A stretch of 64,000 nt of DNA, from NCBI RefSeq assembly GCF_009687865.1, contig NZ_BLAE01000011.1, positions 146,774-210,773 of the forward strand. The letters run 5' to 3'. This DNA comes from Acrocarpospora macrocephala. GTDB lineage: Bacteria; Actinomycetota; Actinomycetes; Streptosporangiales; Streptosporangiaceae. Positions 36,105 through 45,321 of the stretch are shown in pieces. Each line of letters opens with the position of its first letter. Position 1 is the first letter of the stretch. A program made the position numbers and the translations under genes. A model generated the notes under the pieces. It worked only from the letters and a program-made list of their open reading frames with translations. It ran no database searches and was not told the DNA's origin.

Positions 36105-36132
36105 CGGTGCCGCCGGAGGTCCGGCGGCACCG
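36105..36132. terminator. Bidirectional hairpin terminator between DUF4253 and glucanase genes
   Basis: The inverted repeat CGGTGCCGCCGGA / TCCGGCGGCACCG is perfect over 13 bp with almost no loop. It lies between the stops of two convergent genes (36101 and 36138) and should end transcription from both sides. Confidence 0.75.
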
Positions 36133-36137
36133 TTGGG

Positions 36138-39100
36138 TCAGTTGATGTTGAGGGTGAACGTCGACGTGGTGTTCTTGATGTTCTGGAAGTTGTTGCTCAT
36201 CACCAGGTTGTTGAAGGTGGCCGAGCCGACCGCCGGGCCCTGACCGGGTTCCGGCAGCTCGTTGACCCAGATCCCGAAGCCGGACTTGGCGTCGAAGGCG
36301 TCGCCGCTCTTCTGCGCCCCGGTGATCGTGATGTTGGTGAAGATCGTGTCCGTGTGGGTGAACTCCGGCTGGCTGCCGGTGTACTTCGTCTGGAACATGA
36401 TCCCGCTGTAGGTCGGGTCGACGATGTCGACGTCGCTGATCCGGATGCCGCGGAACTCCTTGGAGGCCGAGAACATCCAGATGCCGCCGAAGGTCTGCTG
36501 GCCCCAGAAGTGGCCGCCGGACCGGATGATCGAGACGTTCTCGATCCGCGTCGGCGTGGTGCCGAAGCCCCGGAACGGGTAGCCGAAGTCGAGCGAGCTG
36601 ACCGTGATGCCGGAGTAGGTCAGCGTGTCGGCGATGTAGATGTTGCGGAAGGTGTTGTCGAAGCCGCCGTAGATCGCCAGGCCGGCCGCGCGCCACGGGG
36701 TGGTCACCGAGAGGTTCTCGAAGAGGTTGCCCGTGTTGTCGCCCTGGACGATGTCGACCGCGTTGAACAGGGCGAAGGCGTCGTCACCCGTGGAGCGGGC
36801 GTCGATGTTCCTGACCGTGTTGTTGCGGCTGTTGTTCGTGAAGTTGAGGCCGTCGGCGTACATGTCGCGGATGCGGCTGTTGGTCAGGCTGATGTTGTTG
36901 ATGTTGGTGCCCCACACCATGACCATCTGGTGCTCGATCCACATGTTGTCGATCGCGATGTTGCTGACGCCGGTCAGGTTCCAGACCTTGCCGGGACCGT
37001 CGTTGCGCTGGGTGTAGTTGCCGAACACCGCGAAGCCGGTGAAGGAGGCGCCGTTCGCCGACGACTGCACGTCGAAGCCGATGTCGGTGTTCTCCTGGCC
37101 GGTCGGCGCGTAGAACCGGGTGTACCAGGGGCCGGCGCCGACGACCTTGATGGCCTTGCCGTACACGGTGAACTTCTGGGACGTCTGGTAGTCGCCGGTG
37201 GGCAGGTAGACGCCCTCCCAGCCGGTCTCCATGCGCGCCTTGTCGAAGGCGGCCTGGACGGCCTGCTGGGTGAAGCCGGTCGGCACGACGTACGTGGCCG
37301 GGTTGGGGTTGGCGATCGGCGCGACCTGCTCGGTGTCGATGAAGTCGATCGCGTACGTGGTGTCGTTGCCGGGGTCCTTCTGGAGGCGGATCTTCGTGCC
37401 GATCGGGAACGACTGGTCCAGGAAGATGTTGGCCTCGTCGTAGATGTGGCGCGGGCCGCCGGAGCCGGGCGAGTTGTTCGGGCTCGCCTCGTTGCCGTAC
37501 TGCCAGACGTACTTGGAGGTCAGGTTGATCGCCTTGTGGAAGGTCCCGTTGACGTAGACGTTCAGGGAGGAGTTGAGGCCGCCGCCGCCCGCCGAGTCGG
37601 GGATCGAGAAGCGGGTCACCAGGGTGTTGGTGGCCGCCCGGGTGGTGAACTCGACGAACGCGCCGTTGGTGTTCAGGGTGACGGCGCGCCGGCCGCTGGC
37701 CTCGCCGCCGAGGTCGCCGATGGTGCGGTTCGGGCCGACGAGACCGGCGCCGCCGCCGCGGACGGCGTCCTCCGCCTCCAGGTGGTCGTACGGCATGTTC
37801 GCGCCGCGGCCCACGAAGAGACTGGTGTTGGTGGTGTTGTTGGCCTGCTTGACCGGCAGCTCGTTGGCGTCGTTGGCCAGCACGACGCGGACCGTGTAAC
37901 GGCCGTTGGCGGCCGTCCAGGTGCCGAGGCTGACCGGGGTGGTGGTGGCGCCGGCGTTGATGACGCCGGTGTGCGAGCCGGTCAGCGTGCGGACCACGGT
38001 GCCCTGGTCGTTGAGCACGGTCAGGGTGATGCCGTGGGCGCCGCCGGCCGAGGCCACCGTGCCCTGGTTCTTGATGCCGACGCTGAAGGTGACGGTCTGG
38101 CCGCCGGACGGGTTGCTCGGGGTCCAGGCCACCGGGGAGGCGACCAGGTCGGAGCTGTCGACCGGGCGCACGACCAGCGCGGTGGTGTTGACGTAGCTGT
38201 TGTTGCCGTCGTTCTGCTCGATGATCGTGTTGGCCTCGTCGACCTTGGCGTTCACCGAGTAGCTTGCGGCGTCGCGCGGGCCGATGTTGGCGGTCACGGT
38301 CGTCTGGGTGCCCGCGGCCAGCGCCGGGACGTTCACCGTGGCGACCCGGGTGGTGTCCAGGTAGAGGTTGACGCTGGTCGCCGGGGCGTTCGCGGTGCCG
38401 TTGTTGCGGACCACGGCCGACAGCGTGATGGCGTCGGTCTCGACCGGGGAGGCGGGTGACCAGGTGGCCGAGGTGACGACCAGGTCGGGGTTGGGGGCGG
38501 GGGTGCCGAACACCTGGAACTCGGCGATCTGGCCGCCGGGCGCGCCGGTGTTGCTGTTGATGCGCAGCTGCACGTCCGCGGTCGTCGCGGTCACCGGGAT
38601 GGTGACGCTGTTCTGCGAGGCCGGGTTGAACGTGTAGTTGGCCGCCGTCACCAGGTTGGTGTAGCCGGTGGCGGCCTGCTCGCGGCCCAGAACCTGGATG
38701 TTCTGGGTACGGGTGCCCCATGCGCTGGACGGGTTGAGCTTCAGCACCACCGAGGTGATGTTGGCGTTGGCGCCCAGCTTGACGGTGAGCGTGCTCGGCC
38801 AGGTGCCGGACGCGCCCTCCCAGTAGGTGTCCAGGCTGCCGTCGTTGGCGTTGGCCGCGACGAACGTGTGGACGTGGCCGGACTCGACCATCTCCTTGCC
38901 GGTGGCCAGGTTGCTGCCCGGCGGGTTGGAGCCGGGCCTGGTCACCGAGTTGGACTCACCGGAGAGGTTGCCGGCCGCGTCCTTGGCCCGGACGTAGTAC
39001 GTCACGGTCGCGGTGGCGGGCTGGTTGTCGGTGTAGGTGAGCACATTGCCGGCGACCGAGGCGGCGACGGCGCCGTTGCGGTAGACGTCGTAGCCGGTGA

Positions 39101-40427
39101 CGCCGACATTGTCGGTGGAGGCGGTCCAGGTCAGCCGGATCTGGCCGGAGGCGGGCTCGGTGTAGGCCAGGTTGCCGGGCACGGTCGGGTTCTGGGTGTC
39201 GCCGGTCTGGCCCTGCCGGGTCACGCTGTTGCTGTTGGCCGACTGGTTGCCTGCGGCGTCCTTGGCCCGGACGAAGTACGTCACCGTGGCACTGAGCGGC
39301 TGTGTGTCGGTGTATGTCGTGACATTTCCGACGCTGGCCCGCAGCTGGTTGTTGGCGTAGATGTCGTAGCCGGTGACGCCCACGTTGTCGGTGGAGGCGG
39401 TCCAGGTCAGCTGGACCTGGCCCGGCGTCGGCTCGGTGAACGCCAGGTTGGTCGGCGCGGTCGGCGGGGTGGGGTCGCCGGTGCTCGGGCCGTACACCTC
39501 GAACTCGGAGATCTGGCCGGCCGGCCAGCCGGTGTTGGCGGTGATGTTCAGCCGCACGTACCGGGTCGTGGTGGCGCCGAAGTTGATCGTGACCGTGTTG
39601 CCGGAGGCCGGGTTGAACACGTATCCGGCCGAGGCGACGATGTCGCTGAACGTGGAGCCGTTCGTGCTGCCCTGGACGGCGAGCGTCTGGGTACGGGTGG
39701 CCCAGCCGGAGGCGGGCAGCTTCAGCACGACGCGGTTGACCGAGACGGACGCGCCGAGGTCGACCTGGAGCCACTCGGGGAAGACGTTGTTGTTGCTCTC
39801 CCAGTAGGTGGCCTGGTTGAGGTCGTTGGCGTTGCTCGCGACGTAGTTCTGCGAGACGCTGCTGCCCGTCATGGTCTTGCCCTGAGCGAGGTTGGCGGAG
39901 CCGCCGGTGCTGGTGCCGTACACCTCGAGCTCGGAGAGCTGGCCGGCGGGCCAGCCGGTGTTGGCCGTGATGTTGACCCGGACGTAGCGGGTGGTGACGG
40001 CCGGGAAGTCGATGGTCACGGTGTTGTTCGTGGCCGGGTTGAACGTGCGGCCGGACGAGCCGACGATCGTCGCGTAGCTGGTGCCGTCGTTGCTGCTCTG
40101 CAGGGACAGGGTGAGGGTCCTGGTCTGCCAGGCGGGGTCGGCGGGGAGCTTCAGGATGACCTGGTCGATGCTGGTGGCGCTGCCCAGGTCGACCTGGGCC
40201 CACTGCGGGAAGCTGTTGTTCGTGCTCTCCCAGTAGGTGGCCTGGTTGCCGTCGTTGAGGTTGCTCGCCGCGTGTCCCGCGGTCGTGGAGCTGGCCGAGG
40301 CGGTCTTGCCGAGGCTGAGGTTGGGCCCGCCCGCGGCGGCGGCCGGGACTACCGATCCCACCAGGACGAGCAGGCCGGCCGCGACAGCGGCGGCGACCAT
40401 GCGTAACGGTCCGTGCGTCATTCTCAT
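36138..40427 (-). CDS. Secreted multidomain glucanase, GH87-like (mycodextranase/alpha-1,3-glucanase type)
   Basis: This 1429-residue exoenzyme has a signal peptide (about 1-32, ending A-A-A-A). Two discoidin (F5/8 C) domains (about 35-175 and 178-318), two FnIII domains (322-500), a third discoidin (505-640) and two CARDB domains (645-870) follow. Then comes an E-A-E-D-type segment (about 875-1010) and a beta-helix catalytic domain. There, Y-A-D-G-L-N-F and T-G-D-D place three aspartates at spacing 0/+23/+24, which is how I recall the GH87 catalytic residues. It probably attacks alpha-glucan of fungal walls. It is transcribed alone, and a candidate operator lies upstream. Confidence 0.78.
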   Translation of the reverse strand: MRMTHGPLRMVAAAVAAGLLVLVGSVVPAAAAGGPNLSLGKTASASSTTAGHAASNLNDGNQATYWESTNNSFPQWAQVDLGSATSIDQVILKLPADPAWQTRTLTLSLQSSNDGTSYATIVGSSGRTFNPATNNTVTIDFPAVTTRYVRVNITANTGWPAGQLSELEVYGTSTGGSANLAQGKTMTGSSVSQNYVASNANDLNQATYWESNNNVFPEWLQVDLGASVSVNRVVLKLPASGWATRTQTLAVQGSTNGSTFSDIVASAGYVFNPASGNTVTINFGATTTRYVRLNITANTGWPAGQISEFEVYGPSTGDPTPPTAPTNLAFTEPTPGQVQLTWTASTDNVGVTGYDIYANNQLRASVGNVTTYTDTQPLSATVTYFVRAKDAAGNQSANSNSVTRQGQTGDTQNPTVPGNLAYTEPASGQIRLTWTASTDNVGVTGYDVYRNGAVAASVAGNVLTYTDNQPATATVTYYVRAKDAAGNLSGESNSVTRPGSNPPGSNLATGKEMVESGHVHTFVAANANDGSLDTYWEGASGTWPSTLTVKLGANANITSVVLKLNPSSAWGTRTQNIQVLGREQAATGYTNLVTAANYTFNPASQNSVTIPVTATTADVQLRINSNTGAPGGQIAEFQVFGTPAPNPDLVVTSATWSPASPVETDAITLSAVVRNNGTANAPATSVNLYLDTTRVATVNVPALAAGTQTTVTANIGPRDAASYSVNAKVDEANTIIEQNDGNNSYVNTTALVVRPVDSSDLVASPVAWTPSNPSGGQTVTFSVGIKNQGTVASAGGAHGITLTVLNDQGTVVRTLTGSHTGVINAGATTTPVSLGTWTAANGRYTVRVVLANDANELPVKQANNTTNTSLFVGRGANMPYDHLEAEDAVRGGGAGLVGPNRTIGDLGGEASGRRAVTLNTNGAFVEFTTRAATNTLVTRFSIPDSAGGGGLNSSLNVYVNGTFHKAINLTSKYVWQYGNEASPNNSPGSGGPRHIYDEANIFLDQSFPIGTKIRLQKDPGNDTTYAIDFIDTEQVAPIANPNPATYVVPTGFTQQAVQAAFDKARMETGWEGVYLPTGDYQTSQKFTVYGKAIKVVGAGPWYTRFYAPTGQENTDIGFDVQSSANGASFTGFAVFGNYTQRNDGPGKVWNLTGVSNIAIDNMWIEHQMVMVWGTNINNISLTNSRIRDMYADGLNFTNNSRNNTVRNIDARSTGDDAFALFNAVDIVQGDNTGNLFENLSVTTPWRAAGLAIYGGFDNTFRNIYIADTLTYSGITVSSLDFGYPFRGFGTTPTRIENVSIIRSGGHFWGQQTFGGIWMFSASKEFRGIRISDVDIVDPTYSGIMFQTKYTGSQPEFTHTDTIFTNITITGAQKSGDAFDAKSGFGIWVNELPEPGQGPAVGSATFNNLVMSNNFQNIKNTTSTFTLNIN

Positions 40428-40570
40428 CGCGCTCTTCTATCTCTCGTCAGGAACGACAGGGCTGGGCCGGCGCGACGCGTCGCCGTCACCGGACGCGGAT
40501 GGGGGGCAGGTGCACGGACGCAGTGCATCCCTGAAGTTGCGAGGAACAGCGAGAAATTGAACAGCACTTT

Positions 40571-40583
40571 GCAAGATTCTTGC
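40571..40583. promoter_or_regulatory. Candidate operator upstream of the glucanase gene
   Basis: GCAAGATTCTTGC is a perfect inverted repeat (GCAAGA / TCTTGC) around one central base, 144 bp upstream of the glucanase start in a 277-bp divergent gap. CTTGC-type repeats are typical of LacI-family regulators of sugar genes in actinomycetes, so carbohydrate control is plausible but unproven. Confidence 0.35.
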
Positions 40584-40704
40584 GCAGCGCTGGCCAAAGG
40601 TTACATAGGGGATACGTGCTCGTCAACGGGTTGAAACGTGAGTGTTCCGACCGCATGACAGCCGCTGTCGCCGTTTCGTCACCTGATGAGCTAGATAGGA
40701 GGGT

Positions 40705-41262
40705 ATGAAGGTCCCTCCGGCGGACAGGGCCGTCGCTCCCGGCCCGCTCGGCCTCGTTCAGGTCTTCGTCAACAGCGTCAACATCGAGTTCGGCCCCGAC
40801 GAGTTCGCGACCACCGAAGGGCTGGCGGGCTGGCTGGCGCGCAACGGCCTCGGCTCGCTCCCGGTCGGGGAACTCGACCGGCATGACGCCGTCGTGCTGC
40901 GGGAGGCGGTCCGCGCGCTCCTGCGCGAGAACAACGGCAACGCCCCCGACCTGGAAGCACGCCGCGCCATCGCCCACATCGCCAGGAACTGTCCCCTCGT
41001 GGTCGGCTTCGGCGCCGACCGGCTGGGGCTTCAGCCCGCGCTCACGGATATTCGCGGGGCGCTCGCGATCATTCTCGCCTCGGTCGCGGGCGCGGTGGCG
41101 GACGGCTCCTGGCAGCGCCTCAAAGCCTGCCACGAGCCCCGCTGCGAATGGATCTTCTATGACCGCTCCCGCAACCGCGGGAGCCGCTGGTGCTCGATGG
41201 CCGTCTGCGGCACCCGCGCCAAGATGCGCGTCTACCGCCAGGCGAAACGCGCTAGTTCGTGA
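40705..41262 (+). CDS. CGNR zinc-finger transcriptional regulator
   Basis: The 185-residue protein has the C-terminal CGNR zinc-finger: C-H-E-P-R-C-E-W-I-F-Y-D, then R-W-C-S-M-A-V-C-G-T-R-A-K, giving four cysteines near residues 141-172. The N-terminal part (1-130) is the ABATE stress-sensing-type domain normally found with it (F-V-N-S-V-N near 14-19). It is probably a DNA-binding regulator. The ATG 40705 has GGAGG only two bases upstream. It is divergent from the glucanase gene, so it could control that gene. Confidence 0.88.
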   Translation: MKVPPADRAVAPGPLGLVQVFVNSVNIEFGPDEFATTEGLAGWLARNGLGSLPVGELDRHDAVVLREAVRALLRENNGNAPDLEARRAIAHIARNCPLVVGFGADRLGLQPALTDIRGALAIILASVAGAVADGSWQRLKACHEPRCEWIFYDRSRNRGSRWCSMAVCGTRAKMRVYRQAKRASS

Positions 41263-42532
41263 GCGTGGCCTCGGCCGTCGCCTCGCCGGGGGTGTCGATG
41301 GTGAAGGTGGCGTTGTTTCCGGCCGCCGAGACCTCGTACGTGCCCAGGAAGCCGTTGAATCTGACCCGGCCCTCCGCGTCGGTGCGCAAGGTCGTCGGGG
41401 GGAGCCACCAGTCGCCCTTGATGAGGGTGCGCAGGGCCTCGTACGACGGTTTGGGGGTCGCGTCGGAGCGGACGAAACCGCCGGGGGCGCCGAGCCAGCC
41501 GCCGTCCGTCATGCCCCAGTACGTCATGGCGGTGACCGAGGGGTGGGAGAGCAGAGTCAGGTAGTGCCGGACGACCTCGTCGGCCTGGCGGGCCTCGCCG
41601 TCGGGGGTCGACGGCCAGTCGGGGATCTGGTAGTCGTTCAGGTCGACGATCTCCGGGGGCATCAGGTGGCCGGACAGGAGGGTCGTCTCGGTGAAGTGGA
41701 TCGGCAGGCCGTACCGGGCGAAACGGTCGATGGTGGCGAGGGTTTTCTCCTCGCCCCAGTAGCCCTGGTGCATGTGGCTCTGCAGGCCGAGGACGTCGAT
41801 CGTGATCCCCGCTTCCAGGACGCCCTCGATCAGGCATTCGTACGCGGCGGACATGTCGAAGTCGTTGAGCAGCAGGGTCGCGCGCGGGTTGGCCTCGCGG
41901 GCGGCGTCGAACACCATGCGCACCATCGGGATCCGGCCCATCTCCCGGCAGATGCGGGTGATGCCGTTGTCGTACTGCTCGAAGATCGGCATGATCACGA
42001 CCTCGTTGATGACATCCCACATGTCGATGACCCCGGCGAAATCGGTCATCTCCCGTGTGATCCGCTCGACCTGCACGCGCGCGATCTCGTCGTTGGGCAG
42101 GTCCATCAGCCAGTCCGCCGTCACCGTGTGCCAGGCGAGCGGATGCCCTTTGACCACGCACCCGCGCTCCGCGAACCAGCGGGCCGTCGTCAGCAGCCGC
42201 GCGGTGTCCGGCCGCCCCCGCTCAGGCTCGAACCGCCCCCAGTAGAACGGCAACGTCACCGCGTTGAACAGCCCGAACCACAACTCGGCCAGCCGTTCGT
42301 CCTGCTCGCTCCCGGCTCCGTTGGCCAGATCCACGAAATCAAACCCGGTACACCCGAACAGGAACGCGTGCTCCCGCTGCGCGACCACCACCTCCCGCTC
42401 GGCCAGCGGCGCCCCTCCCGCGGCCACCCGCAACGTCACATCCGCCGCCCGAACAGCCCTGATCGCCGACATATCCCCATTCTCCAACCGCACCCGCCAC
42501 ACGCCCACCCATCTACCCGCCGGTATGGTCAT
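41252..42532 (-). CDS. GH10-family endo-beta-1,4-xylanase-like enzyme, no signal peptide
   Basis: The protein of about 426 residues has the GH10 pattern K-G-H-P-L-A-W-H (128-135), acid/base E177 in W-D-V-I-N-E-V and nucleophile E282 in H-F-T-E-T-T, which retains glycosidic-bond cleavage. The first 60 residues and the last 60 (D-A-E-G-R-V-R-F-N-G-F-L-G-T-Y) form beta-sandwich-like flanks. No signal peptide is visible from either ATG (42532 or 42472), unusual for a xylanase; intracellular xylo-oligosaccharide use is possible. The first ATG overlaps the GNAT stop by 20 bp. Confidence 0.85.
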   Translation of the reverse strand: MTIPAGRWVGVWRVRLENGDMSAIRAVRAADVTLRVAAGGAPLAEREVVVAQREHAFLFGCTGFDFVDLANGAGSEQDERLAELWFGLFNAVTLPFYWGRFEPERGRPDTARLLTTARWFAERGCVVKGHPLAWHTVTADWLMDLPNDEIARVQVERITREMTDFAGVIDMWDVINEVVIMPIFEQYDNGITRICREMGRIPMVRMVFDAAREANPRATLLLNDFDMSAAYECLIEGVLEAGITIDVLGLQSHMHQGYWGEEKTLATIDRFARYGLPIHFTETTLLSGHLMPPEIVDLNDYQIPDWPSTPDGEARQADEVVRHYLTLLSHPSVTAMTYWGMTDGGWLGAPGGFVRSDATPKPSYEALRTLIKGDWWLPPTTLRTDAEGRVRFNGFLGTYEVSAAGNNATFTIDTPGEATAEATLTN

Positions 42533-43052
42533 CTGTCCGGCCGCGGTCGAGGTGCTTGGTCAGGATCGCGCACAACTCCGGCCGGAGTTCACGCGTGCCG
42601 TCGGGACGGAAAACGACTTCCGTGGTGGCCACTGGGCCGTGTGGCCATTCCGTATAACCCAGCCGAAGGTACAACCGCCGGGCGGCGTCATTGTCCATGG
42701 CCACGCCGAGGGCGACCTGCTTGCGTCCGGCTTCCCACAGAAAACGCTCGGCGTGGCGAATGAGCCGGGTGCCCACCCTCCTATTGCGCCGGCCCTCGAC
42801 GACCTCCACATGGGTGATCAATGGCACGTCCGGTAAATGCACCCGGAGTTCTCGTTCTTCGGCCGCCGCCAGCCACAGGTAGACGTCGCCGACGGGGGCG
42901 CCGTGCTGCCAGGCGATCAGCAGAACACCATGGCCGATGGCCTGGGAGTTCAGCCGATCACGGAAATAGTGTTCCTGCCCCAGCGCGCGCACCAGGTCAG
43001 GAAGATCTCCGTAATCGGCCCGTCGGATATCAATATGTCCCACAAACCACAC
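42513..43052 (-). CDS. GNAT-family N-acetyltransferase
   Basis: The 179-residue protein has a GNAT core: I-T-H-V-E-V-V as beta-4, then R-R-N-R-R-V-G-T-R-L-I for acetyl-CoA pyrophosphate binding (near 88-98), and N-D-A-A-R-R-L-Y-L-R-L-G-Y as the C-terminal helix/strand. It transfers acetyl from acetyl-CoA to an unknown amine. The start GTG 43052 is chosen because V-G-H-I-D-I-R-R-A follows; a second GTG nine bases later is possible. It overlaps the GH10 gene by 20 bp if the first GH10 ATG is used. Confidence 0.83.
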   Translation of the reverse strand: MWFVGHIDIRRADYGDLPDLVRALGQEHYFRDRLNSQAIGHGVLLIAWQHGAPVGDVYLWLAAAEERELRVHLPDVPLITHVEVVEGRRNRRVGTRLIRHAERFLWEAGRKQVALGVAMDNDAARRLYLRLGYTEWPHGPVATTEVVFRPDGTRELRPELCAILTKHLDRGRTDDHTGG

Positions 43053-43076
43053 ATTCCCGGCTAAACGCCGGAGAAA

Positions 43077-44234
43077 TCATAGGTTATCGGGAACCCGATG
43101 TTTCCAGCGCAGTCCCGGCTTTCCCTCTCCGACCAGGTATTCGACCGCGTCGGCGAAGCTCGGCAGGTGTTTGGGCAAGCCGCTCAGGTGCTTCTCCCAT
43201 CGGACACGATCTTCCAGCCACGCCTCCAGATAGGCGACGCAGAACTCCGGTTCGATCCTGCTGAGGCGGCCGAGAGCGGCCTGCAGCGAGGCCTCCGCGG
43301 CCTTCCGGTCGAACGGCACGGTCTCCGGCGACTCCCGCACCCGGCGGAGCACGCCCTCGACGAAATCCCGGCGCCGCGCGAGAAAACGCTCCCAGTGCCC
43401 GCGATCGGCCGCCACGCTCCATCCGTGCTCCGGCCGCTCGTCGAGAAGCCAGTAGACGCCCTCGGCCAGCACATCGCCGAACTCCTGATCACGCGCCCTG
43501 ATCGGCCGGTCGAAAGGGTCGTACGGCCGCTGCCGCACCATCCCCGTCACGGCGAGCGGCCGCACCGTCTTATCCCCCAGCAGGTAGAACCAATCCTCGT
43601 TGTACACATTCGGAAAGAAGGAGAAGTTCCGGGTCGTCTCCACGGCGAGAGCGCCACCCCCCACAAACGAGTCCTGGCTCCCCCCGGTCTCTCGGTACGC
43701 GTGGCACACCACGGAGTTGTCGGGGTATCCGCCGATTCGCATCCCGACCACGTCGTATATATCCAGAAGCGAGGCGGCCCGTGACACTTCGTGCGGCGCG
43801 CCGACCTCGATGTCGTCATCGAGGAAGACGATGCGCTGCCAGTCCATCATCCGGGCCAGCGCCAGCCCCAGGTTGCGCTTGGCGCTCAGGTCGGTGAATC
43901 GCACGAAAGGGGTGTTCCGCAGCAGGGCGTCGGTTGCGAAGTCCGGCAGGTTCAGCGCGCCGACGTCGTCGATGTCGATCGCGATGAGGTGGACCGCGGA
44001 CGGTACGACCGCGTCCGCGAGTTCGGCGTTGCTCCAGTTCCGGCTGTGCAGCGACACGAGCGGGCAGCTCAGGTGCTGCGCCAGCCGGGCCGCGTGCCGC
44101 AGCCAGCGGGGATGCCGGATCGTGGGGACGACGATGGCGTGCACGGGCCTCGGAGCATCATCGGGTAGGTCGTCGTATTCGCTGATCAGATGACGGTGCG
44201 AACCGTGGTGGTCCGGCGCGGCCTCAGCTCTCAT
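43077..44234 (-). CDS. GT-A-fold glycosyltransferase-like protein, paired with XRE regulator
   Basis: The 385-residue protein has V-V-P-T-I-R near 35, S-A-K-R-N-L-G-L-A-L-A near 118-128, and the metal-binding cluster I-V-F-L-D-D-D-I-E at 136-143, typical of GT2-like glycosyltransferases using nucleotide sugars. The C-terminal 100 residues are helical with E-A-W-L-E-D-R. No membrane helix is visible. The ATG 44234 lies inside the end of the XRE gene (11-bp overlap), so the two are translated together. The acceptor is unknown, and no wall or capsule genes are near. Confidence 0.75.
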   Translation of the reverse strand: MRAEAAPDHHGSHRHLISEYDDLPDDAPRPVHAIVVPTIRHPRWLRHAARLAQHLSCPLVSLHSRNWSNAELADAVVPSAVHLIAIDIDDVGALNLPDFATDALLRNTPFVRFTDLSAKRNLGLALARMMDWQRIVFLDDDIEVGAPHEVSRAASLLDIYDVVGMRIGGYPDNSVVCHAYRETGGSQDSFVGGGALAVETTRNFSFFPNVYNEDWFYLLGDKTVRPLAVTGMVRQRPYDPFDRPIRARDQEFGDVLAEGVYWLLDERPEHGWSVAADRGHWERFLARRRDFVEGVLRRVRESPETVPFDRKAAEASLQAALGRLSRIEPEFCVAYLEAWLEDRVRWEKHLSGLPKHLPSFADAVEYLVGEGKPGLRWKHRVPDNL

Positions 44235-45321
44235 CGAGCGACTCCGGCCACTCGTGCAGCCGAGCCGCGTCGATCGTCCAGTCCGGCGTGAGCGCGATCC
44301 TGCCCTCGACCCGGACCCGCATGAGCATGCAGTAGGCGTCCGCACCCGCGAAACGCCTACGCAGATACCCGGAGTTCCTTTCCCGGAACCGCGCGTCGGT
44401 CAGCGCCCGGACCGCGCCGTAGACGCCCCGCGCGTACATCCCATTGCAGATGCTGACCGTGCACTGGACGTTGTCGACGTTCGGGCCCCGATAGAAGAAG
44501 GCCACGTCCTCCAGCAGGGTCTGGTCCTGGTCCAGCGTGGCGTGATACCGCCTGGTGCCGTCGACTTCGGCGACCTCGAAATAGGGCCCCTTCTCGCCGG
44601 CCCAGTCGGACACCTGCCGCACGGGGAGTTCGAGCCGGTCGAGAAAGGACGCGGTGATGCGGTTCCAGTCCACGCCGCCCAGCAACACGATATGGGTGGT
44701 GAGATCGTCGGCGTTGAGCTCCTCGATCGAGCGCAGGGTAACAAGGCTGAGCGGATTCGCCGCGCGCAGGTGACCGTGGAGCTCGAACAGCGAATCGAGG
44801 TCGGAGTAGCGATAGAGGTCGATGTAGTCGGGAGTGTTCGGATCCGCGTACGGGATCTTGGCTCGCTGGGAGTCCGGGAGCTGGGAGCAGATGATGGTGA
44901 TCGGCATACCGTCGTCGAAATGCCATGGGCCCTCGCTGAAGGTGGCGCGTTTGTCTTCCGCGCTCGCATGAACTGCGCCCTGGCCGACGAGCGCGGCGAC
45001 GCGCAGTCGTTTTAGCTCGGTGTAAAGCTGGTCGAATTCGGACCGCTCCGCATCTGTCAGCTCCCGCAACGTGAGCATCCGGGGTGTGACGCCCTCCATC
45101 GACCGTTCAGTGGCGAAGAAAGCCGCGTAGCTCTTGATCCGCTCCATCGGCGGGATCTTCGGGGTGCGCGCCGACTCCCATGATGAGATCAACGGAACGC
45201 TGACCCCGAAGGCGGCGCAGAGCTGAGCCTGGGTGATCCGCAGGCCCGGCCAGCACTCTTCGCGAAGCGCCCGTAACCGGCGCGCCAGCGCGATCCCCGC
45301 ATGGGGGCCCTCGTCCGTCAC
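44224..45321 (-). CDS. XRE-family regulator with large C-terminal sensor-like domain
   Basis: The 365-residue protein has a helix-turn-helix at about 28-52 (I-T-Q-A-Q-L-C-A-A-F-G-V-S, L-I-S-S-W-E-S) and a 230-residue C-terminal domain. That domain contains I-T-I-I-C-S-Q-L-P-D, D-Y-I-D-L-Y-R-Y-S-D-L-D and V-L-L-G-G-V-D-W-N, a pattern I have seen in actinobacterial XRE proteins but whose function is undefined. It looks like a Rossmann-type sensor. The start is GTG 45321. Palindromes directly upstream could serve autoregulation. It overlaps the glycosyltransferase gene by 11 bp. Confidence 0.82.
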   Translation of the reverse strand: MTDEGPHAGIALARRLRALREECWPGLRITQAQLCAAFGVSVPLISSWESARTPKIPPMERIKSYAAFFATERSMEGVTPRMLTLRELTDAERSEFDQLYTELKRLRVAALVGQGAVHASAEDKRATFSEGPWHFDDGMPITIICSQLPDSQRAKIPYADPNTPDYIDLYRYSDLDSLFELHGHLRAANPLSLVTLRSIEELNADDLTTHIVLLGGVDWNRITASFLDRLELPVRQVSDWAGEKGPYFEVAEVDGTRRYHATLDQDQTLLEDVAFFYRGPNVDNVQCTVSICNGMYARGVYGAVRALTDARFRERNSGYLRRRFAGADAYCMLMRVRVEGRIALTPDWTIDAARLHEWPESLDES

